This document shows positions 21,992 through 34,800 of a DNA stretch of 64,000 bases, one piece after another. Each line of letters starts with the position of its first letter. Position 1 is the first letter of the stretch. The stretch lies in NCBI GenBank assembly GCA_950295325.1, contig OX485806.1, positions 31,496,001-31,560,000 on the forward strand, read 5' to 3'. Both the position numbers and the translations under genes were made by a program. The DNA is from Polytrichum commune (Eukaryota; Streptophyta; Polytrichopsida; Polytrichales; Polytrichaceae). Below the pieces are notes generated by a model. The model saw nothing but the letters and a program-made list of their open reading frames with translations, ran no database searches and was not told the origin of the DNA.

Positions 21992-24900
21992 CTAAGAGGT
22001 TGTCTGGGTCAACAATCCACTCTGAAGGATTTGCTTGACCTCATTAAAGCTAAAACTAGCAGCATGAATAAAAGTATCAGAATCAGGATCAAGTCCACAA
22101 ATTATCGTAAACACATAGTATAGGTGCTTACAATTGGCCCACTGACCGCGCTTTCCAAGTGCCTTGGTTGCCATTTCCTTGAAATTGTGACAAGTACACG
22201 CCGGAAGCTGAGAAATAGTCAAGTGGTACTGGTGAATATTGGGAGGAGAACCAGAATCCAAGGTAACAATACAGCCAAGAGCTGGGGCAGGCACCATGCT
22301 AATGTTGCGAATGCAAGCTTTTAACGTGAGAGCAGAGGCGCAGTTGTTGGCGTGACATGTGGAAGGGGCCTTACTTATGCGACGGATATTCTTCCCGGAC
22401 ATGCGCTTGGGGAACTCATCCGGAGATGCCGGAGTAACATACGAAGTCAAGTCCACGTGGGAGAGGTTGTCTTGGAACAATCGTCTTGGAGAGATTTCTT
22501 GTCGTTGAGGAAGGCGAAATCCAGCAGTCTCCAATTGGAGGATCTCCTTGCGGGTAAGGTTTGTCCCCATCTTGACAGGCCAAGTCTCAGGGACTTCAGG
22601 CCTTGATATAACCCACTTCCTGCGAGTTCCTTTAACACACCTTTTAATATCATCGTTACAAAAGAAGAATTGCAAGAGTTCTTGCTTATTCTTTCGGTAA
22701 TTGGTCATCATCCCAGTGTATGTTGGCGCAGCGGTACTCTTCCCGTCTTGAACAATACGGGCCACACACTTCTTCTTTGTCATCGCTTGTATAGCAAAGC
22801 AAGCCTTTGCAGACGTCTTAGGAAGACGTGCGATGTGCCACTTACTTTCGTCACAAGCTGATTCTTGAACTGTTGTAACATGCTGCAAAGGAGCAAGTGG
22901 GGTGACATCACTTATTCGAGTCTTGCCGTTCAATTGTTGCGGCGCAATTGGAGTTGCAAACGTTTCAGGAGATTCTGAATCAGCGGTTGGTGAGGCCGTT
23001 TGAGAGTTTTTGATGGAAGACCGCGTTTGCACTCGGGGACGAGAGATGGAGATCTTGTCAGGTCGGTGAGAGTCAAGTTCCGAACCTAGAGGAAGGTCAG
23101 CCTTCCGTTTCAAGGATAGGAAGACTTCTTCACCTTCTAAGTGTGGCGTGCGGATGCAAAACTCTTGCGCTCCGGGCATTCTAGTCACTGCTTCGTGAAG
23201 GGACTTGGTGTTGCCGGTAATCTCCGAAGAACGTTGTGCGGCACGTAACTTCAGCTCTTCCTTGGACGGGCCAGTACCAGCACGATCTCCTTTTAAGTAC
23301 TGGTAGTACGAGACACATTGCATAAATGCGCGCACGTAGTCATCAACTGTTGCAACGTATGGATCCTTACCACGGTGGCCGGATTGTTGGAGCCACTTAT
23401 TGTGCACGGTCTCGGCCAAATTGTAAGAAGGCATTTCAGCCAATTCAACTTCGTTCAAGTCCTATGGAGAAGGAGTTTAGAAAGAATCGATTAGGAAACA
23501 TGTAGGAGACGATTGACGATTGCTTTATCAATGGATGGGTAGACGTTCAATGAGCGAAGAACTTACCAATTGCATGAAGCCACCCCATTGGCGGTAGCGG
23601 AAATGCCAAAAAGCAAGCCAGAGGTCGAGTCGGGATATGGCATCCTCAGATGCGGCACCGGACGAAAGCCACCACGCGCGAATGGCAAGGTAGCGCATTT
23701 CAGCTTCAAAAATGGTCTTGGCGTTCTTGTATTGCTTGCAAAGCAATCGGTGCTGATCTTGAAGGTCGAGTCTAATGTAGGCCTTTGTGTGCTTCTCGAG
23801 GGACTGAGTCCAGTGAAAGAGGCACGTTCTCTCCTTGTTTTCCATGGGCATAGATGCATCTCCGTTTCCGTAGACAATACGGATAGCATTCCAATTGGCT
23901 TGAGCGCTATCTGCCATAAATCCTTTGAAGTTTGGTTGAGAAACGTTGTGGCGAGCCATAACAGCGTTGAGGTTTTTCCAAACCACAATTTGAGCAGCGG
24001 TATCCTCGGACTGCATGTCGCAGACGGCAATGGTCATTACTCGACAAAAGGTGGCATCATAAACATGGCACGCCATTGTAGTCCAACTTTGCACACGCTT
24101 AACATGGTCAAACATGAGCCAGGCGTTTTCGAGGTCTCCACCGGCTTGCATCCGTTTCACGAGGTCGACTCCACTACCCGGTCCTACCTCAGACATTTTG
24201 AACACAAAGACCTTGTCAGTTTCCGCTCCTTGGCCTGGAAACTTGTTCTCCTGGACATAAGGCCAGTTGCTTGACCCACGAAGTTTGGTGATGCTATCCA
24301 TAACCCCAAATCTACGGATGTATTTGAAACCCGATACAGTATTACGGATGCTAGGCGAAGTAAGGTGCTTACAACGATCAAACAAAGGTAGGAGGTCATC
24401 CACAGAGAGGAATTTTGGTTGTGAACCCTCAGGCGCTAGGAGCATGTCTCCAACTAAGTCTTTGCTAGCTTCCAAAACTAAAGCGGAGTTGGTAGCTGTA
24501 GGAGTGTTTTGAATTTGTTCACTCAGGAAGCTGGTAGTATGCTCAATGGAGTCGCGATAATCACCAGTTTTGACCGGATGGGCATGGATTCCGAAGTGAA
24601 TACAAGCCCGAGTCATAGATTCTGATCCAACTACATAATAAATCCTAGCCGGACACAAGGCAACACAATTCGGCGAAACCTTACAAATGGAACAGACGAT
24701 GGTTGAATCCTTGGGAGGCACTGTACCACACTCAAAGGGCAAAGATGAGTTGCCCTCCCACTCCGTTTCATTAATAGGTGTGGTGCGGTGTACTCGAGTA
24801 AGGAACTCACAGTCAACATTATCGCACCGTAAATGACCTAAATAGGAAGAGGTACGAAAAGTGAGACCAAAATCGTTAGAGATGTTGGACGTGATAGTTC

Positions 24901-25307
24901 GGGTCTAGGCGTGGCCATCGAAACGTTTGTCCATACCACGAAGTTGTTTCGCTACAGTCTGCCTAGCGTGACAGCTGAGTGGCGGAAATTCAAAAATGAT
25001 ATCTCCATCAAATGTAGGCGGGAGGTACTCAACCCTCTCTATTGTAATGGTATCATAATCGATTTTGGAAAGAACGTTCTTTGACCTCTTTCTGGTGCAA
25101 GTTGTTTCAGTGAATCTATGACACTAGTAGACTTGCTAGTAGACTTGCTAGTAGGTTGTAAATCGGAGTCTTTGGGCAGATATTTTGTGCTACATTTCTC
25201 AAACATGTGGCTGACATCGACATTTGGAAGAGGGCAAGAGTCTCTCAATTCATAGATAGTACGGAGTCCAGGCTCAATCTTCACTTTTCTAAGAGATGGT
25301 GTCTGAA
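21992..25307 (-). pseudogene. MULE-type transposase of the outer element, DDE and SWIM part
   Basis: This is the 3' portion of a transposase gene whose 5' part is at 42826-43609, separated by a 17.5-kb insertion. The first segment is 25307-23567, then a 105-bp intron (GTAAGT donor, CATAG acceptor), then 23461-21992. It encodes the Cys/His-rich region, the DDE core (MFDHVKRV with first Asp, GFMADSAQANWNA with second Asp, C-x2-H in RTCLFHWTQS, candidate Glu in NLAETVHNKW) and a C-terminal SWIM finger (C-x-C-x(n)-C-x-H: CTCHNF ... CKHLYYV). The intron phase matches the inner copy. It is broken by a frameshift near 25060-25085 and an in-frame TAG at about 24905 where relatives have Trp (GHxWTRTI). 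A diverged, inactive relative of the inner transposase. Confidence 0.85.
25299..25307. repeat. Left 9-bp target-site duplication of the inner element
   Basis: GTGTCTGAA here is repeated exactly at 42826-42834. Nine bases is the usual length for Mutator-superfamily insertions. Rejoining the flanks restores continuity of the interrupted transposase frame around the SSFQTQ/TPSLRK point. Confidence 0.92.
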
Positions 25308-25352
25308 CGGGGAAAGTTAGTATGCGAGCGGAGAGCGGAGAGCGGCGATTTG
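25308..25352. repeat. Left terminal inverted repeat of the inner element
   Basis: It begins CGGGGAAAGTTAGTATGCGA and continues as GAGCGGA heptamers. The shared core GTATGCGAGCGG recurs inverted at the right end. The 45226 element begins similarly (GGGGAAACTCAAGTATG). Confidence 0.88.
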
Positions 25353-26546
25353 GAGAGCGGAAAACTCCATTTGAGACATGAATTGAGAGGGGAAATGCAC
25401 CTATAACCGTGAAATTATGGGTTTAGGGTAGATCTATTTTTAGAAAATTTTATGAGTTAGGGTCTCTATTACCGTGGAAATAGAACAACATTTCCCCATT
25501 TGAAACGTTTACATATTTTTGAAACATATATATATTATAATAAAATACAAAATTAGGGCTTACATCACTATTACGTCATAAATACAATTACCAAACTTGT
25601 GTACTATAGTACATATCACTGTAAATCAAATAAAAATTACTATATGAAGGAAACACGAAGGAGGTATGTGAAAAGAATTCCCCACATATAGTCCACTCTA
25701 TTAATGTTACACCTATAAATGTTAACCCTTTCTAATTGTTAACTTTATTCTACTCCCCACATATTGCACACTTTTAAATTTGACTCTATATATGTTAACA
25801 AATGAAATGCAACCATAACTACTCTTTGGAAAGACTACGTTTGGCTACGTTTAGTTCTAGTGACGGAAGTGTAAGAATGGAGGCACATGAGAACTTCCAT
25901 TAGAAGGTACATGGAAACACGTTCATGTGGGTGTCCAAGTATGTGGGTTTGTTGGTGCAAATTGAGAAATATTTGCAAGTTGTGCATGCCCATGATTCAT
26001 ACTTCACCCATGATTTCTAAACTTCATATTGAATAAAGTTTTGATTGGGTTTGCAATTTTATGAATGGTATTCTCTCACAAGGACTCTTCAAAAATGCTT
26101 ATATTTATAAATGTTAAGATTTGTATATTGGTCGATAAAACAATTTTATAATTGGTAACTGTTAACACCTTAATAAATGTTAACTATGATCGTTTCCCGA
26201 GGGTTAACATTTGAGGGTGAACATTATAGAAAGTGTAGTGTGGTGTGCAACTTAAGTATTATTGAGTATTTATGATTTAGTGAAACAAGGAGGAGGTGTG
26301 TGAGGCACCAACTTTATATTTGAATGGGTGGATGCTACATTAGCGGTTAAGATTGTGAGAGGCATACCGTTTAGGGATACTTGAACTATACTTAAGGGCT
26401 AATCCACAAACTAAAAATATTTACAATAATAATTGAAAAATGCAATGCGGGTTGACATTATGGGAATGAAATAAAGAAGAGCAAGTATGAGACTTGCGCC
26501 GGAAATCTAAAAGCCAAAAATAATACAATCCAATACAAAATGGAGT
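25353..26546. other. Subterminal AT-rich region of the inner element
   Basis: No gene is seen between the left inverted repeat and the methyltransferase-like gene. Two CCGTG-containing blocks (CTATAACCGTGAAATTATGG at about 25391 and CTATTACCGTGGAAATAGAA at about 25466) match subterminal motifs of the other elements. The rest is AT-rich with short ATGTTAAC/GTTAACA repeats. Confidence 0.5.
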
Positions 26547-26748
26547 TCAAGGAATAAACTCATCCTCACTCTCCGAAGCACTTTGATCTATGTATCTAAG
26601 TACTCTTGGATCGTATCTCTCACGTGGACTAGAAGAGGCACTAGAGCTATGGGAGGAGTATTTGGCATAAGCTACTGCCATATCCTCGGCATAAGAAGGA
26701 AGTCGCATGGTAGGACTAGTCGGCGAGCCGAAGTATTGATCCATCAGA
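26547..26748 (-). other. Last exon: conserved C-terminal tail (inner copy)
   Basis: The acceptor GTGCAG is followed by a phase-2 start (Asp codon split across the junction). It encodes a tail with PSYAEDMAVAYA, a Ser-rich stretch and DPRVLRYIDQ, ending in an acidic SESEDE segment. The outer copy has PVYAEAMALAYA and DPRVLRYFDL in the same positions, showing selection on this tail. Confidence 0.7.
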
Positions 26749-26840
26749 CTGCACCAACAGAGGAGAAATTACAATTGTTAGAATACTTCCAATCAAATGC
26801 AACATACTCAACATTAAGTTTAAGATGACAACAAACTTAC

Positions 26841-27854
26841 TCACATAGATTAACTGCACCCTGTTGAGGGAGGGCATCGTCGTCGTCCTCGTCAAGGTCT
26901 ACAACGTGAGTTGGATCGACCCCTAGAGACTCCGAGGCTGCGACCTGTATTGGGTGCAAAATTTCTTCGTACAATTCCTTGTCTCCCTCAAGTGCCACTA
27001 TTGCCCTGTTAGTAGATTGTGCTGCAAGAACCGAGGCACCTACAAAGAGCAAAACAAATGAATTAGTAGAAGGTGATTGAATTGCCTAAGTCTAGAGGCA
27101 TGGGAATGTTACACAAATTACTCATACCAGTTCCAGCAGTGAGGTCACATATAATCCCGCCTGGAGGGCTAAGGCCACTGATTAGAAGCTGGAGCAGGGA
27201 CACTGCCTTCTCTTTAGGGCCCCTCCAGAATGTGTCACCGTCGTTGTGCTTGAGTGCAGTATCAGAGGTGACAATGTTGAAAAGAACGTCATCATTTGCA
27301 AGGTCAACATCTTCAAATTTGTCACTGGAAGAAATAACAAACTCCTTGGGTGGCCTAAGCAAAGGTGTGGAGAAAGATCGAACCAACACGATTGCTTTGA
27401 ATTTCAGAGTCTGGACATCAAACATAGGCCTCGAATTGTTAGCAATGTGATTGAAAGTATGAATGACTTCGAACTTGAAGAGTGGGAAATGGCTACAATT
27501 ACTCACCCGCTTAGAGTTATGCATACGGTGAGTGAGGTGTAGAGAATTAACGATGGTCCATTCCTCCTTGACCTCAAAGTTGTTGTTGTAGAGAAAGCTC
27601 AAGACCTCCTTCTTGATTTGCACACTATCAGGATAAAATAAGAGGAGTGCGCCATCGTCGTGAAGATAGCCCTGACAAAAACCAATGGTGAACTTGATAA
27701 AGTTCTGAACCTGCTTATTCCAATTTGGAACTTGCCCCGGGAATTCAGAAACTCCTGGGACAGGCAAACCATCAGGATACTCTGCAATGACGAGGTCCAC
27801 CGCAGCCTTATGCAACACCTTGCCGGAGAAGAAGAATTCCCTGGATGCTCCAAC
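26841..27854 (-). other. Methyltransferase-like exons (inner copy)
   Basis: Three exons form the C-terminal domain: 27854-27507, 27410-27128 and 27039-26841. Reading order: GKVLHKAAVDLVIAEYPDG (position of the catalytic loop), YLHDDGALLLFYPDS (a strand and Gly turn typical of the fold), EEWTIVNS, TLKFKAIVLVRS, FWRGPKEK, then PPGGIICDLTAGTG split by an intron from ASVLAAQSTNRAIVALEGD. The last part is a good S-adenosylmethionine-binding motif I followed by an acidic residue at the end of strand 2. Motif I after the catalytic region is the order of beta-class amino-methyltransferases. The usual D/N/S-PP-Y/F/W is replaced by AEYPDG. Confidence 0.6.
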
Positions 27855-28049
27855 CTAAAAAGAAAAAACCCGTGAACGGCATATCTCGAGAGGGTGCCGT
27901 TAACGAAAAATTTGATTTTCATTACCATATCAAGCATCCTAATATGACCATTAACCAAGAATTAAATGAACGTAGCGGGTCCACCTATATGACCAACCTG
28001 AAATTTCTAACCATATTCGGTCATCCTAAACCTATTAGTGCATATCCAG

Positions 28050-29230
28050 GCCATATATGAGCACCAAAAAAATAAAAATAAAAGTCCCCCGAGGGGGGTG
28101 CCGTAAACGGCAACTCTCGGGGGCACCACATATTAACCTCAAAATCTTATATTTATGAGTGTATTATGCATCCTAATATGACCATTAACCAAGCTTTAAA
28201 TGACCGTAACGGGTCCGAATATATGACCAACCTGAAATTTCTAGCCATATTGACTTACCCTCAACCTTAGAGTGCATAAACAGGCCATATTCAAGCACCA
28301 AAAAAATAAAAAATAAAACCCCCGAGGGGGGTGCCGTTAACGGCACCTCTCGGGGGCACCACATTTTATCCTCACAATCTGATATTTAAGAGTGTATTAT
28401 GCATCCTTATATGACCTTCAACAAAGACCAACATCAACTTAAGGGGGTCCGAATATATGACCAACGAGCAATTTCTATCCATATTGACTTACTCTCAACC
28501 TTAGAGTGCATAAACAGGCCATTTTCAAGCACCAAAAAAACCAAAAAAAAACCCCCCGAGGGGGGTGCCGTTAACGGCACCTCTCGGGGGCACCACATTA
28601 AAACCTCAAAATCTGATATTTATGAGTATATTATGCATCCTTATATGACCTTCAACCAAGACCAAAATCAACTTAAGGGGGTCCGAATATATGACCAACC
28701 AGCAATTTCTAGCGATATTGACTTACCCTCAACCTAAGAGTGCATAAACAGGCCATTTTCAAGCACCAAAAAAATAAAAATAAAAAGCCCCCGAGGGGGG
28801 TGCCGTTAACGGCACCTCTCGGGGGCACCACATTATTACCTCAAAATCTGATATTTATGAATATATTATGCATCCTTATATAACCTTCAACCAAGACGAA
28901 CATCAACTTAAGGGGGTCCGAATATATGACCAACGAGCAATTTCTAGCCATATTGACTCATCCTCAACCTTACAGTGTGTAGACAGGTCATTTTCAAGCA
29001 CCAAAAAAATAAAAATAAAAACCCCTGAGGGAGGTGCCGTTAATGGCACCTCTCGGGGGCACGACATTATAACCTGAAACTTCTAACTATATTGAGTCAT
29101 CCTTAACCATATAGTGCATAACGAGGCCATTTACAAGCACCAGATAAATTAAAAAAAAGTCATCCGAGGGGGGTGCCTTTAACGGCACCTCTTGGGGGCA
29201 CCACATTATAACTTTAAAATGAGATTTTCA
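28050..29230. repeat. Hairpin-bearing 235-bp tandem array, left block (intron)
   Basis: About six units centre at roughly 28100, 28335, 28567, 28804, 29039 and 29175. Each holds an A-rich tract (CACCAAAAAAATAAAAATAA), an inverted repeat with arms CCCCCGAG/CTCGGGGG around the palindrome GGTGCCGTTAACGGCACC, and a conserved spacer ending CCATTTTCAAGCACC. The block lies within the intron between the exons ending 29336 and starting 27854. Confidence 0.9.
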
Positions 29231-29335
29231 TTTGCATATTAAACATCCTAAGCAGACCATGGCGTTAAGGGAAGATGCATTTGGTGAATAGAGGAAGGTG
29301 AGCCAAATTGAATGGGAATTAAGCAAAATATTTAC

Positions 29336-30769
29336 CTCATTGAGAAAAGCAACCATGTCATCGTAAATTGAAGGGAATTTGTTGTGCTTTGTCTTATAAT
29401 CTAACATCCTGTGGAAGGAGTCATTAAGTAAAAGAACCCGAGGAGAAGCAGAGGAGGAGTTGTATGCCTGGGATGAAGACATTGTCTTGACAGCAGGTGG
29501 GATGAATCTGATGGGATTGGATTCACCAGCAACTCCTAGGCGAATACGCTTTAGAGCAGGTTCCCGCGGAGTATGTGAGATAAGAGGGTCCGCAAGTGAA
29601 TCAGGTTGATCACCGATATCCTCTGTTACTTGAATATCTTCGTCCATTGGCTCCTCAACCACCTCAGCAGCCTTCCGCTTAGATACCCGAGGCCTACTCC
29701 CTGTAGTAGCTGTCTTGCTTTTGGAGGAGCCACCCATAGGAGGTGTAGGAGATTGTGAGACAGGAACTAATGCGGCGGGAGAAGGTAAGAAAGGTTGGAT
29801 GGAGTCCCTGAGTGCGATGTCAAATGGAAGAGGCTTCTTGAACGGACAGTCCAAATACCATCCGCACTGTTGAAAATGGATTGGATCCCATGTCCTTATA
29901 ATTGCAATAGTGAACATGGAATCATGGCTTTCGATATCCAGGTAGTTAGGGAAGAAAATGGGTACCTTAAATATGGCCTTCCTCGGCAGGAGAACGTACC
30001 GAAAGTACCTGTAAAGGACCCTGCGGATAGCTTGAACGAAGAATGGTTGCTTGTCCGGGGGGTTGTTCTTGTGAGCGCCGTTATCTCCACCTAATTCAAC
30101 AAAGAATGCAATCTCCCAAAGTTGACACCTCATAGCCTCCACGTAATGGAAAATAGTTAGGATCGGATCTTCGCCATGGGGATTGTAGTCAACAACTTCT
30201 CCAAGATCTGTGAGAACACCCGAAAAGAGCTTCTCAGCCTCCACCGCAATCTGATGCCATGCGCAATTAGATATAGTATGAAATGTTAAGGTTGATTTCC
30301 ATAGCTCATTACAGGACATGCAAATGACAACATGAACTTTGAGATGAATGCTCATCTGCGCCCACCATGTTGCACGATTAAGCCATTCCGGGAACTTGGA
30401 GTCGGCGAAGGCAGTCTTGGGAAAGCGATGCGCATCCCGGATTGCCGCAGAGGAGTTCCACCTCTGGAGCCACTTAACCATCATTCTTGAAGGCATCGCT
30501 AAAGTAGCTAGCATATATAATTTCTCTTGAAGCATCTCAGGTTCATCAAACTTCTCATAATGAGCCTTCACTTCCTCTAGAAAAGCAGAATTTCATTTGG
30601 AATCCGCGACAAGCAAATGCTTCCTGAGCTCCGCGACAAGCTTATCCTCCACCTTCTTCATAGCTTTCCTAACCCATTCCTCTGCATTACGCTCCGTCCA
30701 ATTGCTAGAATCTGGGTTCTTCATCTTGTACTTGTCCTCAGCAACATGGGCAGCTTCTGCAATCTCTTG
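29336..30769 (-). pseudogene. Middle-region exons of the ParB/methyltransferase-like gene (inner copy)
   Basis: The segment starts at acceptor ATATAG with QEIAEAAHVAEDKYK and ends at AATGAG|GTAAAT. It contains LPWLQRW-like and FPEWLNRATWWAQ motifs, a block of aromatic residues (YRYFRYVLLPRKAIFKVP, then QQCGWYLDCPFKK), and a low-complexity basic and Ser/Pro linker with SKRKAAEVVEE (nuclear-localisation-like). The outer copy matches throughout (YRYFKYVLFPSKAISRSP, ERCGWYLNCPASK). No known domain is recognised. An in-frame TGA lies at 30593-30595 and the donor after TWWAQ is mutated, so the former intron (about 30351-30251) is read through in frame. Confidence 0.7.
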
Positions 30770-31088
30770 CTATATGTCAAACAAACAATACAATCAGTTA
30801 CATGAATTGCACATGCATAATTCAAATGACACGATAATATTAGAGGTTGAGGGTGAACCATGTGCGATGTTTCCCAGCCTGCTTCTTCCTTGCAGCCTCC
30901 AACATAGTCAGAGATACTAAACCCTCAAAGTAGGACAGTGGCTGGGGCGCTAGATTCTGTATGCAAAATAGCTTGTGAACTAGGTTTGTGGTGACGTGTG
31001 ATTTTTGATTCTTCCTAGAAAACCAAAATATATATTAGAATGATGCATGACTAAAAGAACAATTCAAAAGCAGGGATTAGGATCTTAC

Positions 31089-31644
31089 CAATTAACTTCG
31101 TGCAGAGCGGCTATCATGGATGGAACATCTCCTCTAGGTTCAAGGATTACACCCTCAACACAGAAATGCCAATTAATATCATGAGTGTGAAATTGTTCAA
31201 TGATAGGCATCCATGCTTGAAGCCGATGGTTCCCATCCCAAACCATGAACATCTTATTAGAAAATATCTTCAAATCGTCATATGCAAGAAGCTTCTTCTC
31301 AAATTCGTCATTCACCTCCTTCCACTCCGAAGACCACTTGGCAACCACATTGGGTGTCACGTCATTGGTGTGTCCATGGTGGTCCTCCAATGCCACATAA
31401 AAGAAACCACACCCCTCCATGTAGCCATCAATCATAAAATGAGTAGCAAGTTGAGATACATCATTTTTAAAAAACGGTCTCACAACAGGAAGAACCATCA
31501 TGCGACAAACATGGATAAAGAGACGACCCTTTTGTTTTGGTTGCCATTTAAGTTTCTCAAGCCTAGATGCGGTTGGAACGCTCTCCTTAATGGCAAGGTC
31601 GTGAAGCTTGAATTTCACCTGTCCATCTGTAAGGCGGACTTCAT
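31089..31644 (-). other. ParB/sulfiredoxin-like exon (inner copy)
   Basis: A 556-bp exon is bounded by TTCAG and G|GTAAGA. It encodes a basic strand (KGRLFIHVCRMMVLPVVRPF), a stretch with YMEGCGFFYVALED, and the signature FMVWDGNHRLQAW, ending LHEVNW. The DGNHR motif after a hydrophobic strand corresponds to the D/G-x-H/R-R motif of ParB-N/sulfiredoxin-fold domains. The outer copy keeps FHVWDGNHRIQAW. The assignment rests on motif and predicted strand pattern only; no profile search was possible. Confidence 0.55.
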
Positions 31645-31829
31645 CTGAACAAAGGTCTCAGCATCAAAATACATTAGAAGTGATAAGAACTTGTCCTTAA
31701 CTCCAAACAATTGAACTAAAGTGCACTCCTAAACCTTAAAATCAGATCAATAACCAAAACCTGAAGCTTCATAATCAACAAAGAAAAAACATCCATTGAG
31801 GGCCACCTGTAAGCGCAACGAGAAACCTC

Positions 31830-34800
31830 AAACCATATTCAGTCATACTAAGCCATACTCAGTTATCCTAATGTATAGAGTACATAAACAGGCCATATAC
31901 AAGCAACGAAAAAATTAAAAAAAATACCCCCAAGGAGGTGCCGTTAACGGCACCTCTCGGGGGCATCACATTATCACCTCAAAATCTGATATTTATGAGT
32001 ATATTATGCATCCTTATATGACCTTCAACCAATACTAAAATCAACTTAAGGGGGTCCGAATATATGACCCACCTGAAAATTCTAGCCATATTGACTCATC
32101 CTCAACCTTACAGTGTGTAGACAGGCCACATTCAAGCACCAAAAAAAAAAAAAAAAAAACCCCCTCGGGGGGTGCCATTAACGGCACCCCTCGGAGGCAC
32201 CACATTTTATCCTCAAAATCTGATATTTATGAGTATATTATGCATCCTTATATGGCCTTCAACCAAGACCAAAATCAACTTAAGGGGGTCCGAATATATG
32301 ACGCACCTGAAATTTATGGCCATATTGATTCATCCTCAACCTTACAGTGTGTAGAGAGGCCATTTTCAAGCACCAAAAAAATAAAAATAAAACCCCCCGA
32401 GGGGGGTGCCGTTAACGGCACCTCTCGGGGGCATCACATTATCACCTCAAAATCTGATATTTATGAGTATATTATGCATCCTTATATGACCTTCAACCAA
32501 TACTAAAATCAACTTAAGGGGGTCCGAATATATGACCCACCTGAAAATTCTAGCCATATTGACTCATCCTCAACCTTACAGTGTGTAGACAGGCCACATT
32601 CAAGCACCAAAAAAAAAAAAAAAAAAGCCCCCTCGGGGGGTGCCATTAACGGCACCCCTCGGAGGCACCACATTTTATCCTCAAAATCTGATATTTATGA
32701 GTATATTATGCATCCTTATATGACCTTCAACCAAGACCAAAATCAACTTAAGGGGGTCCGAATATATGACGCACCTGAAATTTATGGCCATATTGATTCA
32801 TCCTCAACCTTACAGTGTGTAGAGAGGCCATTTTCAAGCACCAAAAAAATAAAAATAAAACCCCCCGAGGGGGGTGCCGTTAACGGCACCTCTCGGGGGC
32901 ACCGTTTTATAACCTCAAAATCTGATATTTATGAGTATATTATGCATCCTTATATGACCTTCAACCAAGACCAAAATCAACTTAAGGGGGTCCGAGTATA
33001 TGACCCACCTGCAATTTCTAGCCATATTGACTCATCCTCAACCTTACAGTGTGTAGACAGGCCATTTTCAAGCACCAAAAAAATTAAAAAAAAACCCCCG
33101 AGGGAGGTGCCGTTAACGGCACCTCTCGGGGGCACCATTTTATAACTTCAAAATTTGATATTTATGAGTATATTATGCATCCTTATATGACCTTCAACCA
33201 AGACCAAAATCAACTTAAGGGGGTCCGAGTATATGACCCACTTGCAATTTCTAGCCATATTGAGTTACCCTCAACCTTAGAGTGCATAAACAGGCCATTT
33301 TCAAGCACCATAAAAATAAAAATAAAAACCCCCGAGGGGGATGCCGTTAACGGCACCTCTCGGGGGCACCACTTTATATCCTCACAATTTGAAGTTCACT
33401 CTCATATCAAGCACCCTGTTATGTCCTTCAACTAAGACCAAAATGAACTTAAGGGTCCGAGTATATGACCAACGAGCAATTTCTAGCCATATTGACTCAT
33501 CCTCAACCTTATAGTGTGTAGACAGGCCATTTTCAAGCACCAAGAAAATAAAAATAAAAATAAAAACCCCCGAGGAGGGTGCCGTTAACGGCACCTCTCG
33601 GGGGCACCACTTTATATCCTCACAATTTGAAGTTCACTCTCATATCAAGCACCCTGTTATGTCCTTGAACTAAGACCAAAATGAACTTAGGGGTCCGAGT
33701 ATATGACCAACGAGCAATTTCTAGCCATATTGACTCATCCTCAACCTTATAGTGTGTAGACAGGCCATTTTCAAGCACCAAAAAAATAAAAATAAAAATA
33801 AAAACCCCCGAGGAGGGTGCCGGTAACGGCACCTCTCGGGGGCACCACTTTATATCCTCATAATCTGATATTTATGAGTATTTTATGCATCCTTATATGA
33901 CCTTCAACCAAGACCAAAATCAACTTAAGGGGGTCCGAGTATATGACCCACTTGCAATTTCTAGCCATATTGAGTTACCCTCAACCTTAGAGTGCATAAA
34001 CAGGCCATTTTCAAGCACCATAAAAATAAAAATAAAAACCCCCGAGGGGGGTGCCGTTAACGGCACCTCTCGGGGGCACCACTTTATATCCTCACAATTT
34101 GAAGTTCACTCTCATATCAAGCACCCTGTTATGTCCTTGAACTAAGACCAAAATGAACTTAGGGGTCCGAGTATATGACCAACGAGCAATTTCTAGCCAT
34201 ATTGACTCATCCTCAACCTTATAGTGTGTAGACAGGCCATTTTCAAGCACCAAGAAAATAAAAATAAAAATAAAAACCCCCGAGGAGGGTGCCGTTAACG
34301 GCACCTCTCGGGGGCACCACTTTATATCCTCACAATTTGAAGTTCACTCTCATATCAAGCACCCTGTTATGTCCTTGAACTAAGACCAAAATGAACTTAG
34401 GGGTCCGAGTATATGACCAACGAGCAATTTCTAGCCATATTGACTCATCCTCAACCTTATAGTGTGTAGACAGGCCATTTTCAAGCACCAAAAGAATAAA
34501 AATAAAAACCCCCGAGGAGGGTGCCGTTAACGGCACCTCTCGGGGGCACCACTTTATATCCTCATAATCCGATATTTATGAGTATATTATGCATCCTTAT
34601 ATGACCTTCAACCAAGACCAAAATCAACTTAAGGGGGTCCGAGTATATGACCCACCTAAAATTTCTGGCCATATTGACTTACCCTCAACCTTAGAGTGCA
34701 TAAACATGCCATTTTCAAGCACCAAAAAAATTAAAAAAAAGACCCCCAAAGGGGGTGCCGTTAACGGCACCTCTCGGGGGCACCACATTACAAACTCAAA

